Shown one piece after another: positions 25,801 to 36,705 of a stretch of DNA of 64,000 bases (its first letter is position 1; every line of letters begins with the position of its first letter). The position numbers and the translations under genes are program-made. The notes under the pieces are model-generated. The model worked only from the letters and a program-made list of their open reading frames with translations. It searched no databases and was not told the DNA's origin. The DNA comes from Sipunculus nudus (Eukaryota > Annelida > Sipuncula > Golfingiida > Sipunculidae): NCBI GenBank assembly GCA_026874595.1, contig CM049318.1, positions 57,209,750 to 57,273,749 of the forward strand, in the 5' to 3' direction.

Positions 25801-26988
25801 TGTCTTGTTAAATCAGCAACAGCGAAAAGTTTGAATAAAAATTCTTAGAAATTTCTTCAGGATGTTTTAATAATATCATAATTAATTTCTTCATCACCAA
25901 AAAGCATGTAAAAATATATATGATTATATCTATTAGTCCCTTTTTTCCCGACTGTTTGCAAATACAATTGAGTTTATTTGAATTATATATGTCAAAAATT
26001 AAGCGAGTTATAAGCATTTACATACCCCTACCCCCTTATCAAGGCTACCTGTCCGCGGATGCTGTGCGTAAGACGCGGTTGTCTTTAAATGCTTAAAAGG
26101 GTAGTGTACCCCACAATAATCAGTGTTAACATATTAATTCATTAACTTGACATATCTGGGGGTCTAAAACTAAGTATGATATAAACTCCTAGGGGGGGGG
26201 GGCATCGAGACCATATACAATGGCTTAAATATGATTATTTTTGTATAATTATTATATATTAAAAATGGCTTAAGAAAGGGTTTCTATTATTTCTAAAACC
26301 AATAAACACCTTCAGGTTCAGCAAAAGTACAATTCATCCTATAAAGGAAGCATCACAGTGAAAATCATTGCATCTGGAGAAGAAATTGGGACACTACATC
26401 CTTCTGATCAACAAGGGATACCTTAAAATAGAATTAACAATGGGTCTTTATTGCAGGTGTATATGGTCAATTATTCATAATTTTATCAACAGAATTTGTG
26501 AGAATATCAGGAACTAATGTATTAATGTACTAGAAATATAAAAATGCAACATCATCACTAAAATAAACAACTATTGTGAAAAATGAAAGAAAAAGCTGTA
26601 AAATTCAATTTTCTTTTTGGATTTTAAAAAAGTATAGTGATTAATTGCTTAATCAACAAAATTACATAATACATGCATATGATTTTTGTTTTCAGTAACT
26701 CTTCCCCACTATTTGCAAACACAAGTCACTTTATTTAAAGTGAATATGTCAAATATTAAGTGAGTTATAAGCGTTTACATACCCTACCTCCTTATCAAGG
26801 GTACCTGTCCACGGGTGCCGTGCGTAAAGACGCTGTGGTCTTTAAATGGCCTAAATGGGAAGTGTATCCCAAAATAATCAATGTTAACATCTTAATTCAT
26901 TAATTGGACATACTTAGGGATCTAAAATAGCTATGCCATAAAATCCCAGAGGAGGTGTACGATGACCCCTCCTAGCCCATGGACTATA
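25800..26988 (-). repeat. Inverted arms R2' and R1' inside the hAT
   Basis: On the minus strand this reads through the same blocks as R1 and R2 (GTGAATATGTCAAATATTAA mirrored; TTAAGCCATTTAAAGAC-type; a G-run at 26191-26202 opposite the C-run of R2). With 21897-23430 it forms a long imperfect inverted repeat able to give a hairpin transcript. Confidence 0.7.
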
Positions 26989-27879
26989 GGTTAAGCAGTT
27001 TTTCAGTGGGAATTGCAGTTTTTGATGAGCTTTGTACACAGTCTGTCGCACAACTAAGACTCAACTGTTGACTGTCAACTGATTTACCAATGAAAAGTTG
27101 TGACTATCAGACCATACACCCCGTAGCTACTACAACATTATAGTACTATGGCTGCAGCATTACATTCTACTATGAACTGACAATAACTTGCCCAACATAC
27201 TGTATACGCTCACAAAGGACTTCTCTAATGTTTAATGACCAAGCCAACTTAATGAATCAACAATGAGAACCAGGGGTTAACATCAAGCCAAAGCCTTCTG
27301 TCCATTGCCCACTGGACCATGAAAGAACCCAGCATTAACTAATCACACTACACTGGGCCCTTTATTGTGCTCTATCAACCTAATCAAACGAACACTCCAT
27401 TCATCAGATGTGTTAGCCTAGGGTTGTAATAGAAAAGTAATAGCTTTTATTCTATTACTTGGAGAACTACAACCATAACTTGTTCAAATTTTTTTCTATC
27501 AATAGTAATATTACTCTTACTAACTTTGAAACCCTATAATTTTCTATTTATATTACGCATTACTATTGCCTCATATATATGCCACTGACTAACTGCTGTT
27601 AATACTCATAAATTATTACACATGATGAATGACATGGCCAGTCTGTCAAATATGTTGTTTTATACTCTTTTTACATAAACCGGTTGTCATTAAATATCTT
27701 CACTAGGCTTCAGCCACATATTATTCATAAGTTGAAATTATATAAATAATAACATATGGTTGTAATTATTATTGTTATTATAATAAAAAATGCAAAAGTA
27801 CTCATACTTGTACTCGAGTAATTTTAAAGTACTCAGTACTCGTACTCGAGTACTTTTTAAGTACTCGAACCAAACTCTG

Positions 27880-27887
27880 CTCTTGAG
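27880..27887. repeat. 8-bp target-site duplication, right (CTCTTGAG)
   Basis: Exact copy of 21176-21183, directly after the right hAT terminus. Confidence 0.9.
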
Positions 27888-28270
27888 GTGTGAACAGTTT
27901 GACAGGTCAAAACTCATGATGAGAAACTTCAGTTTTGCAGAAAACCTTGTGAACAAACTCAATCACGATGGAAGAACTACCAAAATATTGTTACTTTTGA
28001 ACGGAATGAACTGGTCACGAGTCAAGAAGTTCGAGGTCTAGAAGTATATGCTCTTTCAATTCAAAATGTTATACGTGTACCAAGGCTTATACGCATTCTG
28101 AAACGCTGGTTTGTAAAAGTGACATACCAGCTTAGAAAGATATAGAGAGATGGCAATATCCCAACCAATCTGCACAAAAGCGATGGAACCATGAAAAATC
28201 AGCAACAGTCAACAGGTTGGCCCTTATGCTGTAAATACCCGACTCGGAATACGCATTATATGGACTACGC
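27888..28270 (+). pseudogene. BEL/Pao protease-region remnant
   Basis: Resumes the BEL trace after the hAT. Readable pieces are RSRGLEVYALS-like (about 28030), then QNVIRVPRLIRIL, then KVTYQLRK and DIERWQYPN (about 28112-28165), corresponding to the GLEVxxL...xIPVSxxxIxxxxDIxxWxHL part that follows the aspartic protease of BEL/Pao polyproteins. The DTGS active site itself is not readable. Frameshifts and stops throughout. Confidence 0.65.
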
Positions 28271-28980
28271 TCCCGAGGCAGCGGAAATCTTACGCTTCTA
28301 AAGAAGCAACTGATTTTCATGCTGCCAGTTTTGACCGTTTATGATATATTTAGACACCAGATGGCGGTTCGTTGTCCGCTGAACAAAACGTGCGTATGAT
28401 GTGACAAGCAGCCAACCAGATGCCAATAAACAAACAGGCGACAGGCATCCTGGCTCCGCCCATAGCTGCGCTTCAAGCGCCGTTTGAAGACAAGTTTACC
28501 TTCGAATTTTAATTGCTCCCTCTGCATTCTCTCATCATCAACCGATTCGATTCTGACAGTATGACTGTGTAAGCGTAGCCATGTGTCTGGTGTCTGCTGA
28601 ACTGAAACTAGCCAGCGAGGTGTGCAGCCCTTTTTGTTACGTTTCGTTTGAATTACAGCTCACCGACCGGGCATGCTTGGTGCCCAAGGCCCTAAGTAAA
28701 CCACGTCTGCGGCAATTCTCTCTGAGCCTGTGGCCTGTTCAGATGGTTACCGGGGCGATGAGCTGTCAAAACGAAATGAACATGATTGGCTCCATGTATT
28801 CCTCGTTTGGCCGTGTCTTCCAGCACAAGGTCTCATCTGATTGGATAAAAATACAGTGCTCCCTCTGGTGTAGCAATTCAGGATACGAGGTCATAACAAA
28901 CAGCGCTTACAATATAGGAAGTAGACCTATAATTAAAGCGCTGTGCAAAGAGCGTATAAATGGACCGGTAGACAGCTCGT
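28270..28980. other. Unassigned stretch inside the BEL remnant
   Basis: About 700 bp between the protease-type and RT-type parts where I cannot read BEL sequence in any frame, longer than expected for the family linker. A plus-strand open frame (28581-29186) starts here, but only its last third matches BEL. A secondary insertion or extreme decay are both possible; no TSD was found. Confidence 0.35.
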
Positions 28981-29690
28981 GGGAGAGAATTGGTGACACC
29001 TCATGTTGTAGCATACCACGAATTCCTGTAAAAAGTATTGGTGTAACGCAGATACTAGAGAAAAAAATGGAAAACCATTTTAATCATGACTTAAATAAGC
29101 GTGTATATTATGACAACCTTGAAAGGTCAAAGAACGACAGAGTATTTTCAGAGAGTAGCCGATTCAGTAACCAAGGGAAACGCTGATTATCAAATTGTTT
29201 TTTCTTTCAAAATAAAACCAGTCTGTTTACCCAACAATCGCAAACAGGTGGAATACAGCATTAATAGGTTGAAAAGGTTTCTGAAAGATCCTGAGATGTA
29301 CCATGACATAAAGGACTCACACTACTGAAAAAGGGGTATGCAAGAAAGATCCCACAGAGCCAAGTATTTGTCCCATCTTGGTGTTTACCACCTTCGGGAA
29401 AAACAATATATGGGACGTATTCAACTGTGCTGCAAAGTGTAGGGGCATTTCCTTGAACGATGCCCTCTTACCCAACACACTAACTGTCACTTTGCCACAA
29501 GATTCAGCGGAACCAGAAAGTCGTATTTTTTTCCATTTCATACAAGGTCATTGGTCCTTCATCAGTATCAGTGTCAAAATGTATCATTATAAGTCCGCCA
29601 GGAGACGCGAAAAGAACGTTGTACAAATATTATTGAATCTTTGTATAGGGTTAGGAAAGCATCCAAGGAACAATCCATTATATTTATAAG
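28981..29690 (+). pseudogene. BEL/Pao reverse transcriptase N-terminal remnant
   Basis: In order, with frameshifts: RIPVKSIGVTQILEKKMENH (about 29020-29080), LERSKNDRVF (the SxEDRxF position), NADYQIVF and LPNNRKQVEYSINRLKRFLK (29185-29290), GYARKIPQSQVF (29335-29370), and VFNCAAKCRGISLNDALL (about 29410-29470). The last is the BEL/Pao RT block VxDCAAxxxGxSLNDxLLxGP, with Asn for the conserved Asp. The catalytic YxDD and everything 3' (RNase H, integrase) are absent. This is a 3'-truncated dead copy. Confidence 0.85.
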
Positions 29691-30510
29691 TGGTAATTTG
29701 AATCGCCATAAAAATTCAAAGTATTCTGACCTATTGTTATGACTGTTTTGTTATAATAGAGTTAATCTTCGCTTAAAGTGGCATTCTACTGGAGGTGATC
29801 GAGGATATGGTTGAACCATTGGAAAGTGTGTAAACTTACAGAGAAAAGACCATCCTGGCGGAGATTTGATGTCTCCAAAAACATTTTGTTATATTTAAGT
29901 TAAGAGAATAATTGCCAAATTTCAATGGGTACCTACTGGTGAAATGAAAAACAACTAATCTATGCAAACGTCAATCAGCAGGCTAGACTTAAACTGTTGT
30001 TAATAAGTCATTTTTTAAGGAATAACGACGAGCTTTATTTAGACATGTAACAAGACAATATGTAACAACACCACAACTACAGTAGTTATAACAAGTATAT
30101 ATATATAGGATCCATAAGGCCAGAACAAAAAAGTTGGATGTTCAGGCAACACGCGCTCACCCCTCTATCAAAATTGTTTATTCTGATTTTCAGAAGAAAT
30201 TTACCGATTTTGAACTCCAGCCGCCCGAAATATCTCTCAAGAGAGTAAAACGAAAAAATTTCCGTAACATTTCATTTTGTTATGATGGGCTTTTACCTGT
30301 TTAGCGAAGCAGTCATGATATCATGTTGTCCCATGATTATATTAAATTTTGTTTTGTAGAACAAATAATAAATATGTAAAACAAATCACCCTCCTAGATT
30401 GAATTTATAAAGAGGAGTGACAGATCAACACACACTTATTCTTGCATAATGATAAATATATCAAAGTAGACACTGTTGCTACATTGTGTATATACAGTTA
30501 TGTACAAAAT
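29690..30510. other. No recognisable feature
   Basis: AT-rich non-coding sequence after the end of the BEL remnant. No LTR, tail or repeat partner was found apart from short TA runs near 30095. Confidence 0.5.
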
Positions 30511-31250
30511 GATACACAATAATATGTAATTACGTTCCTCCTAAAAATGTGCATTGTCCTGTGTTTTATACTTGTCACCTTCTCATGTGTGCAGACAACG
30601 AAGACTTGGTAGCCTTTACATATATATATACACTTTCCGAAAATTAAAGGTATACTCTTTTTTTCTATTTTACTTATTCTTTATATAATAGGTATTGCAT
30701 GGTGCAGAAGACTGAGAAACAGATTCCTAAATAAAAAAATAATAATAATAATAATAAAACCACTTCAATTACAAATATCTGTGCGGTATAAAAAGTGCAT
30801 TTCAATCACAACATTTACCGACGCCATTACATATATAGGTAATTACGTTCCTCCTTAAAATGTGTTTTGCCATATGTTTTATACTTGTCATCTTCTCATA
30901 CGTGCAGACAACGAAAACACGATACCCTTCAATTATATACATTTTCCGAAAGTAAAATATACACCCTATTTTCTATTTTACTTATTCTAAATATAGTGGG
31001 AATTGCTCGGAGCAGAAGACTGCCGGACAGAGAATACTAAATAATTTTAATGATAAAATTCAGTGTTATGTGATTGTTTCTTTTCTCCTTCAGGCGAGGG
31101 CGCTATCTAAAGGTAAATGAGGGTACTAACCTCCAATTTTCAAATATGTGTGCTTTATAACAGAAAAGTGTATTTCTATGCCAACATTTTCGTATACAAT
31201 AACTTTATTTTTAGTACATCAGAAAGTCTGCAATAGACTGGTTTATAAAA

Positions 31251-31324
<74 letters not shown>

Positions 31325-31430
31325 ATGATATATGTATATATATATAAACATATATAGAACCCTTTCAATAACAAATATGTGTGAAATAAAAAGTGCATTT
31401 CAATGAATACATTTTCGTATAACATAATAT
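30511..31430. repeat. Degenerate tandem repeat, unit about 320 bp
   Basis: Two long units (30511-30830 and 30836-31140) share GTAATTACGTTCCTCCT, TTTTATACTTGTCA, TGTGCAGACAACGAA/ACGTGCAGACAACGAA, ATTTTCCGAAA and TTCTATTTTACTTATTCT. A partial third unit (about 31140-31430) repeats the AAAAAGTGCATTTCAAT part. Located 3' of the surface-protein gene. Confidence 0.75.
31258..31324. repeat. (CT)n(CA)n compound microsatellite
   Basis: A CT run followed directly by a CA run. It makes a spurious Ser/Leu and His/Thr repeat in one open frame. Confidence 0.95.
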
Positions 31431-31727
31431 CTTTAAAAAATGAAGACCTTCATATACAATACTATATAAACTTAATAACAGTTTAAGAAGCACTGAAACG
31501 TTAACTCACACACACACTGGATCGGTACATTGAAGTTTGCAATTGAAAGTCTTAAATAAAATCCTACTTTGCAGTGTGTTCATAATTTCCCGAATGCTTG
31601 AAAATCAATATGCATTTTTCCTAATGAAATTCATCCGTACACTAACACATTTAAGGAAAATTGTTTTTTCCTTGATGGAAGGGTTCTCCTTTTAATTACA
31701 GCCTGGGCCTCTGGGTCCCTTGCAACA

Positions 31728-31733
31728 TTTATT
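31728..31733 (-). terminator. Candidate polyadenylation signal (AATAAA)
   Basis: AATAAA on the minus strand about 510 bases after the stop codon of the surface-protein gene. The motif is common by chance in AT-rich DNA; no downstream GU-rich element was evaluated. Confidence 0.25.
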
Positions 31734-32244
31734 CGTGTCTGGGACTTTATGCTTTGCGGTAGTGCTAGTCACATCTGACAACTAGCGGGACTTTTCCCCC
31801 TCTCACGTAAGGGAGTCTGCTGAAATTAAAAAGTGGGAAAACTTGTCATATCCAAAATTCCATTGAAAAATTGATCAATCGTTTTTCTTTTTTAACAACA
31901 GCCACTATGTGCTCTAAAAGGTGCATTATAATGCGGTATATCGGTAATTCTGCCTGTATCTTTGTTACTGACCAAATTCATGTATATTTCCAGAGGGTTA
32001 TGTAAGCATCAGCCAAGATGTTCGAGGCGCAGGAAATCACGGCGTATACCATAGTGATGAAATTTACACTTTCCTTTGGACATTTCCATTGTATTCTTTC
32101 ATTTTACTTCCTAATCCATGGGTATTCTTATTAACGGCTGTTTACAGCGATATTTTGCAATATGAAATATGGCCATTGCATCGCAATATTTCGTATGACT
32201 GTGGTCACGCCCAACGATAGGTCCTTTCAGTTCAATGTAATTAC

Positions 32245-32471
32245 CTATTGCGTTGTGATTTCATTGCTAGTTTGACATCTTGATACCATATGTCGTACGC
32301 GTGCCCTCGCGTCTTGCAAATTCTCTTTCAGGTACAATAGGTTTTCGTAGTAGATGTTAAGGTCAAAGATCAATATGCCAATCAGGAAAGCAATGACGAT
32401 GAGAAGTCCCGTCACGCCTACGATCGCTGCTCCTTTTGCCTCCACTGGCTCGTCGTCGACCACAAGAACTT
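32245..32471 (-). CDS. Last exon: transmembrane helix and cytoplasmic tail
   Basis: Terminal coding exon of a type I membrane glycoprotein, minus strand. Acceptor GTGTGTTACAG|AAGTT; phase 1 entry joins G from the previous exon to AA, giving Glu. It encodes an acidic juxtamembrane part (VLVVDDEPVEAKG), one hydrophobic helix of about 22 residues (AAIVGVTGLLIVIAFLIGIL plus IF), and a tail of about 40 residues with many charged residues (YYENLLYLKENLQDARARVR, possibly a short amphipathic helix) ending NEITTQ then TAG. The tail has Tyr-rich IYYENLLYL but no clear ITAM or ITIM. It is joined to 32748-33419 by a 276-bp GT-AG intron. A strong call as a real exon: phase, splice signals and domain logic agree. 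Confidence 0.8.
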
Positions 32472-32747
32472 CTGTAACACACACATCATTATGTATGAAT
32501 AATAAGGAATGTTTTTGGTTTACCCAGACCCTTCAGAAGCTGTTTGTTTCCCATGTGCCTGACATGCCGTCTTACGTTTCTTGTCTCCACATCTGTCTTA
32601 AACTTTTTTGACTCAGCCCTGTTTTCATACATTATCTCAGTAATATCTACTTTTTACCATTTTCGTTTCAGTTCATACTTTTTCTACAAAAGAAATATTA
32701 CGCAAAATTAGCCGGCTATAAATGAATAAGGATATCTGTGGCCCTAC

Positions 32748-33419
32748 CTTCAATTCGCTGAAGCCAAGGAAACTGTTCTTCTTGCAGCGTCTGTGGTAGC
32801 GACGTCTGTGGTGTCAACGTCTGTGTTGACTGCGTCTGTGGTGGTGATGTGTATGGTGGTGTCGTAAGTGGTGGTGTCGTCTGTAGTAGGGACGTGTGTG
32901 GTAGTGTTGTATCTGGTGGTGTTGTCTCTGGTGTTATCGTCTCTGGTGGTGATGTCTCTGGTGGTGTCGTAAGTGGTGGTGTCTTCTTTAGTGTCGACGT
33001 GTGTGATAGTGTTGTATCTGGTGGTGTCGTCTCTGGTGTTATCGTCTCTGGCGGTATGTGTCTGGTGGTGTCGTAAGAACTGGTGTCGTCTTTAGTGTCG
33101 ACGTGTGTGGTATCGTCTCTGGTGGTGTTGTCTGTGATGGCGACGTCTTTGGTGATGTTGCTGAGACTTCTTAAAATGTGACAAGGATTATATATTATAT
33201 AATCATTGAGTAAAAATTTGTTAACACGATCATCGGCGGTACTATTCTGTGTCCCTTCAATTAAGAGAAAGGTTAGTGTTATTTGACTGTATGTCTGTTG
33301 CCAGTCTCGCTTGCAAAGGTCACTGTGATAAAACAATTTGCATGGCAAAATAGTCACTGTGACTTTTAAATCAAAGGACTCTATACCATTGTAAGATAAG
33401 TCATTTACTTTATTCTGGC
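32748..33419 (-). CDS. Stalk exon: Thr/Pro-rich mucin-like region
   Basis: Large minus-strand exon, donor GAATTGAAG|GTAGGG, phase 1. The N-terminal part looks folded (alternating SFDLKVTVTILPC, CKLFYHSDLC, SQITLTFLLIEG) with sites NST, NIT and NTT. The rest is a Thr/Pro/Ser stalk suited to dense O-glycosylation, containing two near-identical 35-residue repeats (32950-33054 and 32845-32949), each starting PPETITPETTPPDTT. The start is uncertain: a phase-1 acceptor at 33419/33420 keeps the folded part but has a poor pyrimidine tract. One at 33254/33255 (CTAAC, then TTTCTCTTAATTGAAG) is a better splice site, also phase 1, and would remove 55 residues. Neighbouring exons are also phase 1. Confidence 0.75.
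32845..33054. repeat. Coding minisatellite, two 105-bp units
   Basis: Two 105-bp units in register with the stalk reading frame, themselves built from GGTGGTGTCGT-like sub-repeats. Flanking stalk sequence (33060-33130; 32760-32840) has more diverged versions of the sub-repeat. Because 105 is a multiple of three, changes in unit number would keep the frame. Confidence 0.85.
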
Positions 33420-34560
33420 CTTTCATCTTTTGAGCTCACCTATGATTCAACCATGGAGTTCGTGAACCGTGGCAAATATCTGGGAAACAGAAGATATAAG
33501 GGATAGATACACAAAAAATCAAAGTTGGATTTTGCAGAATGTGCATTATAAACTCCCCATACAGCTGTGGCGTAATTTGTTTCTCATCTATTTGAGGGGA
33601 AACAAAAGCACCGCAAGAGTGCATGATATGCCCGTGGTATGGATGACCTCATTAAAAATGCGTAGATTTTGCCGAGTAAATTAATCAGGTGAGAAACTCA
33701 TTAAGTAAATCTTATTATAATTTGAGATATTAGGAGTGGTCTAGAAATGTTGTTCTCCTCCAAGTTTTGCCGATTCACGTCCTCTTCCCACCAAAATCTG
33801 TTCACAGCTATATTCCTACCTGAACGCTGTCCTCGGTTACTTACGTGTCCTATTCCCACACCCTTATCGAACACTGACAGGTTTATTTTTCCAGTTTCTC
33901 GAAACCGCTCATGGAGCTTTCGTTTAGCGTACAAACTCAAACCCGGATGACACAGGCCGCATGTCGTAATTATGGCTATACCGTAAGTGTATATTTGTTA
34001 ATGGGACAAGTTAAACATGTTAAGTTACTTAAATGTTTTTATTATTACTTCATGTCATCAAACCCCATAATATTCCTAGTTATCAAAGCAATACCGCAAG
34101 GGAGACTTTCATGAATATGCAAAAGAATGTTTGGTAAGTCGTCAAGTGTTGGTACGTCTGGTGTCTTCTGACTGCATCAAATATGTGTTGATTATGCATG
34201 GAATCAAACTAAGGCAAAATATTATATTGGTTAATATTTCGGTTAAGTTTAATTACATCCACGATAGTCCTCGTAAGTTATATCGGCGACACTTAAAGTT
34301 AACGGACGGACAGTGGGTATCCCATAATACATATGGTCTCTGAGACGGGCGTATAAAAACTACATGACTTCCAAGAGGTACCGGGACAAAGTCTACGAAG
34401 AAAGTGTAGAGGGGGTAGCAACAACATAACGTTGGCTGGTGAGATACGATATTAATTTTTCTCCGAGCCAAACCCCGATACAAATGTTGACTTATTGGTA
34501 AATTGAATATTGTTTTTGAATATAAAATATTATTAAATATCATATTAATATTAGATTGAA
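33420..34560. other. Intron; degenerate repeat copies
   Basis: Intron between the stalk exon and the exon at 36610. About 33780-33960 (TATCGAACACTGACAGG ... AAACCCGGATGACA) resembles 34850-34970 (TATCAAACATTGACCTTG ... AAACCCGGATGTCA), so the tandem repeat at 34.9-35.4 kb is related to an earlier copy here. No coding signal. Confidence 0.45.
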
Positions 34561-34943
34561 TGAATGAATGACATTTTTTTCTGGTTTAAAGGCCCCCGGC
34601 CCTTTAACCAGTAGAAAGTACAACTGATCTCAACATTCTTTAACTGCTGTACGGGAAAAAGGAATTGCTCCCATAAATTAGTTTACCGCATATGGTACTC
34701 GTACATATGGAAAGGAGCTATATCTCTTGTGAGTCATCGTGCCGCGGATGAGAGCACGGTTACACCCCAGCGTTCCTAGGGCTTCTGCTTGGCATGTACG
34801 GGTCTATTTGCCACTTAACTATATCCGCTGATAGAGCCTTGACCTGTCGTCGGAGTGTTCCTGTTTTGTTTCCGCGTCCTTATCAAACATTGACCTTGCA
34901 AAAGTATTAAAACTGATCAAGGGGGCTGTCATTTTGCGTTCAG

Positions 34944-35345
34944 ACTAAAACCCGGATGTCATTAATCGATATCGGGTTTGAGCATATCGCTAATGTGTGG
35001 AAATATATATGAATATAAATACTTGACTCTTTCCCCAAGTCTTTCCACTAAATTCCCATGCACACTTCCACCAGACTAAATCCAGGTTGCTACAAGTCGA
35101 ATGTCAGAATTCGGGGCATATCACTAGTGTATGGAAATATATCAGGATTTAATTTTTTTCTCTTTTACATATTCTTCCCTAAATTCTCGAACACACTAGG
35201 ACCAGACTAAAACTCGGATGTCATAGTTTGTTTGTCGGGATTAAGGTGATATCGCTAGTGTATAGAAATATATCAGAATTCCAATACTTGCCTCTTTTGC
35301 ATGTCTTTCCCCTGGATATTCGCACACAGTGACACCAACTACTGT
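34944..35345. repeat. Tandem repeat, three units of about 130 bp
   Basis: Units start near 34944, 35074 and 35204 with GACTAAAA/TCC(C)GG, then ATATCGCTA-like GTGTATGGAAATATATCA/GG, a CTCTTTTACAT-type pyrimidine stretch and ATTC-CACACT. Diverged copies, intronic. Confidence 0.75.
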
Positions 35346-36609
35346 TTGTATTTTCCGGTTTCTCACAGGGGTTAACCTTACACCAAAGAGGAGGACCTTG
35401 GAGATATAATACAATCTGCGTCGTGATATATGCAAGACTATTTGTACTAAAACGATTCATTATATTACCATACGATACGTATCGCGATACCTTGCCCGCG
35501 ATACGATACATGATACAGTACATATATCTTATATGGCGGGCCGCACTATAAGGCTCCATGAGGATGCAAATATTATTGTCACTTTTCGTTATTATCGTCA
35601 AATGGCCAACAGAAATGCTGTTACTTTTAATAAACATGCTAATCGTTAGATATGTGTACTTTCTAACAACACCTACCATATGCGGGAAAAACATATTGTT
35701 TGCTGAATTTTTAACCACATGAACAAACGTCTATCTCGCGCGAGTTACTGGACGATTGCCAACTTGTATGCAACTGACCGGTTGCCAGAGAGATTAATTT
35801 ACACTTTGACGTGTGTATTTTTTTTTTTTTGGTGTTAATTCATCACTCCAAGCCTAATGGCAATATTACCAGCTGTTTCTGGTGCAACAGGAACTATGAC
35901 AATAGCAGTACCTTCCTGTGTATGTCTTTCTTAAAATCTAATCCGTTTAGAACTCTCAATATGTAACAGACAACCGTAGTTTTACTACAATTTATCGGTT
36001 TCAGTCACGTTTAAAATAAATATCAGCATATATCTATATATGAGACCGATATCCAGATGCGCAATATGCTTATGACCATATCAAGGTACATATACCGATT
36101 TATCCTTAACATCGAACACCCCAATTATAATTGTTACGCGGCGTGTGAATTGGCAAGGGATCATCGAATTATCTCCTTTCAATTCGAATCTCGATTTAAC
36201 TATTGCATATATCAAATATTTGTTCAAGGTGTATCTACCCATTGTTTTCATTATAATGTACCTAAACCTTTAAGTAGATCAAATAACCCCAAAGCTTCCA
36301 AAAATTACAGAACTTTCATCTCATGTTGAGGATAAGTGGGATGTCTCTGCTAAAAAGTACTTACTAAATGAGGAATATTGTTAACTGTCCTAAGGTATTA
36401 GCTAGAGATACAAAGTATGAAGTTGACTGTAAATCCAATAACTGATATAACTCCATTTATTCACTCCAGAATCGATGATCGATATATTACTGCCTTAAAA
36501 ACAATAATTATTTGATGAATTGTTTCCGCTCTTCAGCCCTTGTACCAGAAATCTTTCATTCCATCCCATTCACGGTTTTTTTCACTCACAGGTAAGTGTT
36601 TATACCTAC
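35346..36609. other. Intron without recognised feature
   Basis: Minor local structure only: a cluster of CGATAC/GTATCG words at about 35470-35515 (ATACGATACGTATCGCGATA) and a T-run at 35819-35832. Open frames here have no motif. Confidence 0.4.
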
Positions 36610-36705
36610 CTTCTTCGCATACAGGGAGAGAAAAGTTCGGCCTTTGACTGATCAGCAAGTCAGTACATTCCTCCATGTTGTCGTCGTCAGTACCGTTGCA
36701 GAAAC
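36610..36705 (-). CDS. Cys-module exon, type A-like (gene 1)
   Basis: A 96-nt exon, acceptor TTAATTCTTCAG|GTTTC and donor GAAGAAG|GTAGGTA, phase 1-1, 31 codons. Starts FCNGTDDDNMEECTDLL and ends LPVCEE; cysteine pattern C-x11-C-x15-C with an N-glycosylation site (NGT) after the first Cys. Same exon class as 51242-51337 by phase, length and cysteine order, though diverged. It sits between the type B exon (38781) and the stalk exon, so the ectodomain reads A, B, A-like, stalk. No homologue is visible in the left part of the window. Confidence 0.7.

Larger units (their letters stand above)
21184..27879. mobile_element. 6.7-kb hAT element, non-autonomous, inside BEL/Pao
   Basis: Terminal inverted repeats start CAGAGTTGGGTCC (left) and, read inward on the minus strand, CAGAGTTTGGTTC (right), followed on both sides by repeated GTACTCGTACTCGAGTACT motifs (21197-21322; 27795-27865). 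Such subterminal motifs are typical transposase binding arrays of hAT elements. A perfect 8-bp target duplication flanks it. No transposase is recognisable in its 6.7 kb, so mobility would have needed a helper. The interior consists of two roughly 1.2-1.5-kb inverted arms (21897-23430 and 25800-26988) around a spacer of about 2.4 kb. The exact TSD implies a younger age than the host BEL copy. Confidence 0.85.

Noticed and set aside
19320-29690. Complete BEL/Pao element with two LTRs
   Set aside because: No 3' LTR, RNase H or integrase could be read; the trace stops in the RT N-terminus at about 29.5-29.7 kb.
30511-31430. CRISPR-like direct repeats
   Set aside because: Units are about 320 bp, degenerate and eukaryotic; no short repeat/spacer pattern.
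32849-33076. Plus-strand Gly/Val/Ser-rich ORF
   Set aside because: Shadow of the Thr/Pro stalk minisatellite on the minus strand.
35221-35718. 165-codon minus-strand ORF
   Set aside because: Runs through the end of the 130-bp tandem repeat, has no domain, and lies within an intron of the gene model without fitting splice borders.
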